DNA of 64,000 bases from Certhia americana (lineage: Eukaryota > Chordata > Aves > Passeriformes > Certhiidae), in the NCBI GenBank assembly GCA_018697195.1, contig CM031857.1:68278841-68342840 (forward strand), given 5' to 3'. Below are positions 58,869-64,000 of the stretch, in pieces (position 1 is the first letter of the stretch; each line of letters opens with the position of its first letter). A program made the position numbers and the translations under genes. Under the pieces are notes generated by a model. It saw nothing but the letters and a program-made list of their open reading frames with translations. It ran no database searches and was not told the DNA's origin.

Positions 58869-61353
58869 GCATTGAGGACACCAGTGCAGTTAGAACAGGA
58901 AATCAAATTCCCTTTTTATGATGTCCATCTGTCCATCCTCTACGGTACCCAGGTGGTACATAAAATCCAGTTTTGTAAGGTGTTTTTAATTTATTAGTGA
59001 GCTCACCCGAGCCATGAAAAATAGCTAAATAAATTCTTTAAAAATATTTTGAAAACTCTTCCCCTTTGTGCACAATTGAAAATATACCTGTTCATGTACA
59101 CATATGTCTGAATTTAAACTGTCTTTCAAAAACATTTATGTCAACTACAATATGTTTAACCTATGTCAATCAATGTCAGCTATGAATGTCCATCCTCATT
59201 TGCAGACACACCTATAAAGAAGTTCTCCATGTTCACATAAAAATTATCAGTCATGCAAAGTTAACCAGAAGAAGAGAAGCATTTCCTGGTTTAATGAAAA
59301 GCTCAGCTCACAAGGATTCTGGGCATTGTTTTCTCAGGCGTGAGTTGTATTGACCTCTTCTCCATTTGAATAGGCTTCCATTCCACAGCAACTACCTGCT
59401 GGTGCCATCAAACTGTACAGTGAACAGATCCTGCAGAAACCTATAAATGCTGTGTTTTCTTAGAAGTGGACTTACTTAATTTCTATTTTTTCCAGTTGTA
59501 CTGTTTGTGCACAATTACCTATATGAGGACATTTCAAAATAATTTCTCCATAGCATAAGCCAGTTTCTTCCTGACAAAGTAATAAATAAATTTTCTATTT
59601 TATCATCCCAGTAAAAAATGGTATCATATTGTCTCATTTTGCGAATGAAAATTAATGGCTCATTACTCACAGTCAGTCTTATAGTCGCACACTGCCTATC
59701 TTTAGAGATGAGTGAGCTCTAGGGAGAAAAGTTTTATGTCTTATTCACTCCCCTGAGGGCTGGAAGGTCCCTGTTTTCCTTTCTGAGGCAGGGGATGCTC
59801 CAGGTGCATTTTTCTTCCATTCCAGTGATGTTGTGCAGATTGAGGTGTTTGCACTTTTAGTTTTATTTGGTCAAAAACACCTTCACCAGTAAACTGAACA
59901 GAGCCAAATGACAAGCTCCAACACCGTCATACACTGATCCCTGCAATTAGTCATTGACTGATACATGTAATTTTTGGAGCTGTGCAAACTAGCCCTCTAC
60001 AAACTAGCTCTCTGCCAGATGATGACTGAGTGTTGTTCAGTAAACAGACTTAGGAATGGTCACTAGTAGGTGTTCTGGAAGGAAGAAGAAGGTGAGTTTT
60101 GGAATACAGTACCCACTCTGCTGTACCATTTCAATCATGGCCTTGATTTTCTAGTGTTAATTTAACCATAGCCAATTCTACTCTCCAGTGCTAGACTGAG
60201 GTTGTCACTGATATATTCCAACCCTTCTGATACCTGCCTCAAAAAGGGAAGATGGACACATTGTGTCAGTCTTCTTGGAAATGATGTAATCTAATTATAG
60301 CAAGTGATTGACTCTTAATCTAAAATATTTTGAATGAAAGGTGCTAAGAAAATGTTGTCAAAGAAAGGGACTGTAGCATAAAACTGGGGAAATAAGAGAG
60401 ACTCCAAAACTCTTAGTGGTCAGTAAATTCAATAATTTTACAAGCCTGAGTTGCCCTATCGTCCAAGTAAGGCTGCAAAGGTAATTCATCATTCTACAGG
60501 TATTTGAGATGATTGCTATTTTGTACAAAGAAGATTGAATTACCCACCTCAGGAGATTTTTTTTGCAACAATTGGAAACTATTTATCTACATCCTGACTG
60601 AATCACATGCTAGGAATCAGCGCAAGACTCATGAAAATGTTAGATACTTTTAAAGAGCAGGATTATAGCTTCTAACAAAGGTACATCTCTTCTGCCTTCT
60701 GTGCACAATATGCATATTTTAGAGTTTTCTATCACAAAGCAATTTTTTCTTCCTCGGGGAGATGACAATAATAGGTGAGACCTTTTATTTTTACATCCTG
60801 TTCCTAATGAAATAGATGACATAGAATGTTAGCGGACTCACGTTGCAGTATTTTGTAGACCTGCCATTCATATAAACTACAGGAAATTTATTACCTGGAA
60901 TAAGAAAATCACATCTCCAAAAAACATGTATGGCTAGGTGAAGAAGGTATGGAAAACTCATTTAAATACCTTAACTATGTCAATTTTCAGTAGAAAGAAA
61001 GGGTGGAATATCAAACTGCTAAATAATTTTGTATTTTGTTTGTCAGATTCCTGTCTAAATAAGAAGACAAAATCATGTAGAATAACTATATTTCAGAAAA
61101 CATGAAGAGAAATAAAAAGAAATGAGTTTTGAAGTGTGGCAGAAAGACTGGAATTAGAACAGGAGAAATTAAAGAGGATAGAATTTCTAACACAAATATG
61201 TTGAAACAAGATGGGGAAAGGAAGAAAAATAATCACAAGATTCATAAGGCAAGTTGAGTAGAAGAAAGGAAATAGACAATAGCAATTTATTTAATGATAA
61301 TAATCAAATCAGTAAATAATTATGCCAATATATTTGGGAGATGATTAATGTCA
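58869..61353. other. Intergenic DNA, no gene seen
   Basis: Unique AT-rich sequence with no repeat family or coding signal recognised. Confidence 0.65.
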
Positions 61354-61460
61354 TGGAATCATAGAATGGTGTGGGTTAAAGGGGAGGGACCTTTAAAATC
61401 ATCTAATTCTACCCATTCTAATCATCTGCCCTTGACACGGGCAGGGACACTTTCTACTGG
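61354..61460 (-). mobile_element. Short CR1 LINE tail fragment
   Basis: About 105 bp of reversed CR1 terminus: GGAATCATAGAATGGTGTGG, GGGAGGGACCTTTAAAATCA, then GACACGGGCAGGGACACTTT. Sense is minus; strongly 5'-truncated. Confidence 0.85.
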
Positions 61461-64000
61461 AGAAATGACAGAATGGTTTTAAATTGGAGAGCAGAAAAAA
61501 AAAAAAAGAGGAAAGTTCTGAGAGTAAGGAATGTGAGGAAAAAGAATTTAGAGGGATATTCCTCAAGAAGGAAAAAAAAAAGGATACATTAAGGAGATCT
61601 AATTTAAGTGACACAGACCAGCTGAACTTGTGAAAGAATCGAGATCCTTAAGTCAGAAATTATTCTAGAAAATGTAATTCAATATACATTGTAACTACAA
61701 TCTGTGTATGAAGTGTGAAGCTGGCTAAGAAATCTAAACCTAGAGTATTTTCTTCAGTCATTGTGGATAATGTAGCTGCTGCACCACTGGTACAGTTACC
61801 AGTTTCTATTCTGCAGTGCACTGCTAATCATTCCAGGCTTGGTTGGCAGACTCAGTGAACCAGCTGCCAAAGAGACATCTTTGCATTCCCTGTGCTTCCT
61901 GAGCAATGGTAGAGAGGGGAGTTTCTCCAGTGCAGGAGCTATTTAACCCAAGCACTCTCAGTTCTGCTAAACTTTGGATAAAACAAATTGAGAACTAGGA
62001 ATTAGAAGCTGAGGTTGTTAAATTTGCTGGCAGTTGTGTTAAGAGCCGTTTCCTCAGCTGGTTTTTAAACATTTTTAAAGGAAGGCATAAAGAAGAGCTT
62101 GTTTTTACTGCCATCAGGTGTGCAAGAATGCAAATATAAGCTGTTCTCACCTGCAACCTAGCAAAGGCAATGGCAATTCCCTTTGCTCCCAGGACAGCTT
62201 GGCGAGGGCCTGTTGACTTCCCTGGTGTGCTTAGTCGGTGTGTTATATAGCCTGCCTTCTCCTCAGGAAATCCCCCAGAAATAGGTGGGCAAAGCAGAAT
62301 AATCCTAGTAAATATCTACTGCATCCTGTACATTCTGTATAACAGAGAGTTGTGTTTCCCTTTTCATTCCCATGCCCTAGTAGTCCATAGGTGACTTGGG
62401 TTTAATGGCAGGAATGAAAATAGTGGGAAGGATGACCACACATTTGTGAAATTCATTTGTTCCAACAGTGTTGAACTTTTTTGGGTGACACTGACAGAGT
62501 AATACCTGAGAAAGAAAGTGGTGCAGGTATAGCTTCGTAAAGGAATGTGAAACTTCATGCCAAGCCCAGGACTGGTAATTGCGCTTCTTCCAGTGTAAGA
62601 TGTCCAACTTTGAGGAGTGTCTTGTGTTCCTAAGCTTCCAAATGCTCAGGGTGATGGCATCCCTTAAATTAGAAGCTATGTTTGCATGAATTTCACTGTA
62701 TTTTCCATGTCAGTCCTAATATTGCTGAATCTTCCCTAAATAATAAAAGAGAGCAGCAATATTGGTGTAGGTGAGGCATCTCTCTTGCATGTTTCCAGTG
62801 GTACACCATAAAAAGCTTGATAAATTAGAAGCTTTTGTGAACTAACCATAAAAAATACTGATGCCTATATATTTATTAAAAGATCTAAATATATTTGAGT
62901 AGATTTTGTCAGAATAACATTTGACAAAAAATTCTCCTAAAAATTCTATTCTGGGTAGATGATGGAGAAAAAATAATTGTTTCCATAAACTAAATAAATC
63001 TGTTCTTGTGCGAAAGCTACAGAAGACAAATCTTTATTCAAATATATAGTGAAATAATAAACCTGTTTAAGAGATAAATTTAATGGGGTTTTGGTGGCTA
63101 TATATTTTCAATAATTGTTTATATTTTTCTTTTAGTAGCAGTTTTACAAAAAGAAGTTTGTCCCTTAAAAAAATCTTGATAACTCCAGCAATGGAGTAAA
63201 GAATTACAGTAGCATACCTTATGGAACTGTTCTTCATATTTGTTTTTGTTTCAGAATCAAGAACAACACAGCATGAAATTATGCAGCAAGGACCATAAGC
63301 AGAAAAAGAGAAGGAAGAACAATTTAATTTGATCCAGGCATAAATTTCTAGAAATAATGGTAAAAGTCATACCATTTGCTGGCATTTGCCAAAAGAGATT
63401 CAGGTCTATCTTATTATGTTATCGTTGTACTGCATTGAACGTAATAACAGCTTGATTAATAGCTGGCTCTTGTAGGCATAGTTACAATGCAATTAAGCAT
63501 GAAACATCTTATTATTAACTTTCAAAAATAATTAGCCACCTTAGTCCCAGTTTGAAAAAATTACATTAGTAGTTGGATAGTAAAACATTAATTCTGTAAC
63601 TTGTGTTCTCTGAACCACCACACACTCAGTGTGCGAAAAATTATCACAGTCTGTTAATTCTGGGTGTTCAGAATCCTGTCTGGTTAGGTGTTTTATGATG
63701 CCTAAAGCAGATTGTTCTGGACTGACAACTGCATTCCTTCAGGAGCCTTGCTGGACACAGGGTAGAAGTATCATTCTTTGTTCCCTCTGCAGACAGTAGG
63801 CAAGAGTAGGAACCACCAGCAGCCAGGCTTCTAGATAAAAAAGAGTGTACATCATCATTTGAAGGTAAATATTAATATGTTCTTCCTGTATCTGATAAAA
63901 AACTGAAATGTGCTAATCAAAAGCATCTGCCAGCAGATGACCTCTCTTCTGCAGAAAGCATATATCAAATTGTGTTATAAATCAGTGAACTTAACGGATT
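61461..64000. other. Intergenic DNA to window end
   Basis: AT-rich unique sequence with a purine-rich patch at 61485-61590. A candidate conserved noncoding stretch lies at about 63400-63680. No gene recognised. Confidence 0.6.
63400..63680. other. Candidate conserved noncoding element
   Basis: Dense homeodomain/POU-like cores (GCTTGATTAATAGCTGG, ATGCAATTAAGCATG, AAAATAATTAGCCACC) in unique non-coding sequence. GCAATTAAGC is close to a palindromic homeodomain dimer site. Conservation untested. Confidence 0.3.

Noticed and set aside
60820..60829. CATAGAATG resembling the reversed CR1 terminus
   Set aside because: Neighbouring sequence has no CR1 similarity.
1..64000. CRISPR arrays, bacterial operons, tRNA/rRNA genes, mitochondrial insertions
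   Set aside because: None seen; the sequence is vertebrate nuclear in character throughout.

Overview
The window looks like bird nuclear DNA. It carries a vertebrate split gene with GT-AG introns, several CR1 (chicken repeat 1) LINE tails ending in the avian-style TTCTATGATT motif, and LTRs of avian endogenous-retrovirus type. I cannot name the species.

The one gene I can fully support is OBI1 (RNF219, ORC ubiquitin ligase 1). It is on the minus strand with coding exons at 28009-27938, 23447-23312, 22305-22214, 20562-20314, 17115-17027 and 7535-6032. These join in frame to 2142 nt, or 713 residues plus a stop. The product has an N-terminal RING finger with all eight zinc ligands, a central coiled coil and a long Ser-rich tail with conserved blocks. 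The gene starts in a CpG island (about 27.6-28.25 kb), and its 3' UTR probably ends near 5.2 kb.

Region by region: 1-2.5 kb is CpG-rich DNA interrupted by a dense homeodomain/POU-like AT-rich block. By known vertebrate synteny it should lie upstream of POU4F1, which would sit off the left edge. 2.5-5.2 kb shows nothing recognisable. 5.2-28.0 kb is OBI1 with its introns; these hold a CR1 tail, poly-C and poly-A tracts and a small hairpin. 28.25-64 kb is intergenic with no convincing gene. It holds five CR1 pieces, three probable solo LTRs (31941-32276 with a perfect 6-bp target duplication; 46028-46913; about 57936-58868), simple repeats, and several AT-rich stretches that read like conserved developmental noncoding elements. 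That fits the gene desert expected between OBI1 and RBM26.

I found no CRISPR array, operon, tRNA or rRNA gene, and no evidence of a novel multi-gene system. The most interesting items are the POU/homeodomain block near 1.8 kb, the three LTRs, the possible N-terminally extended OBI1 frame, and the G-rich tract in OBI1 intron 4.
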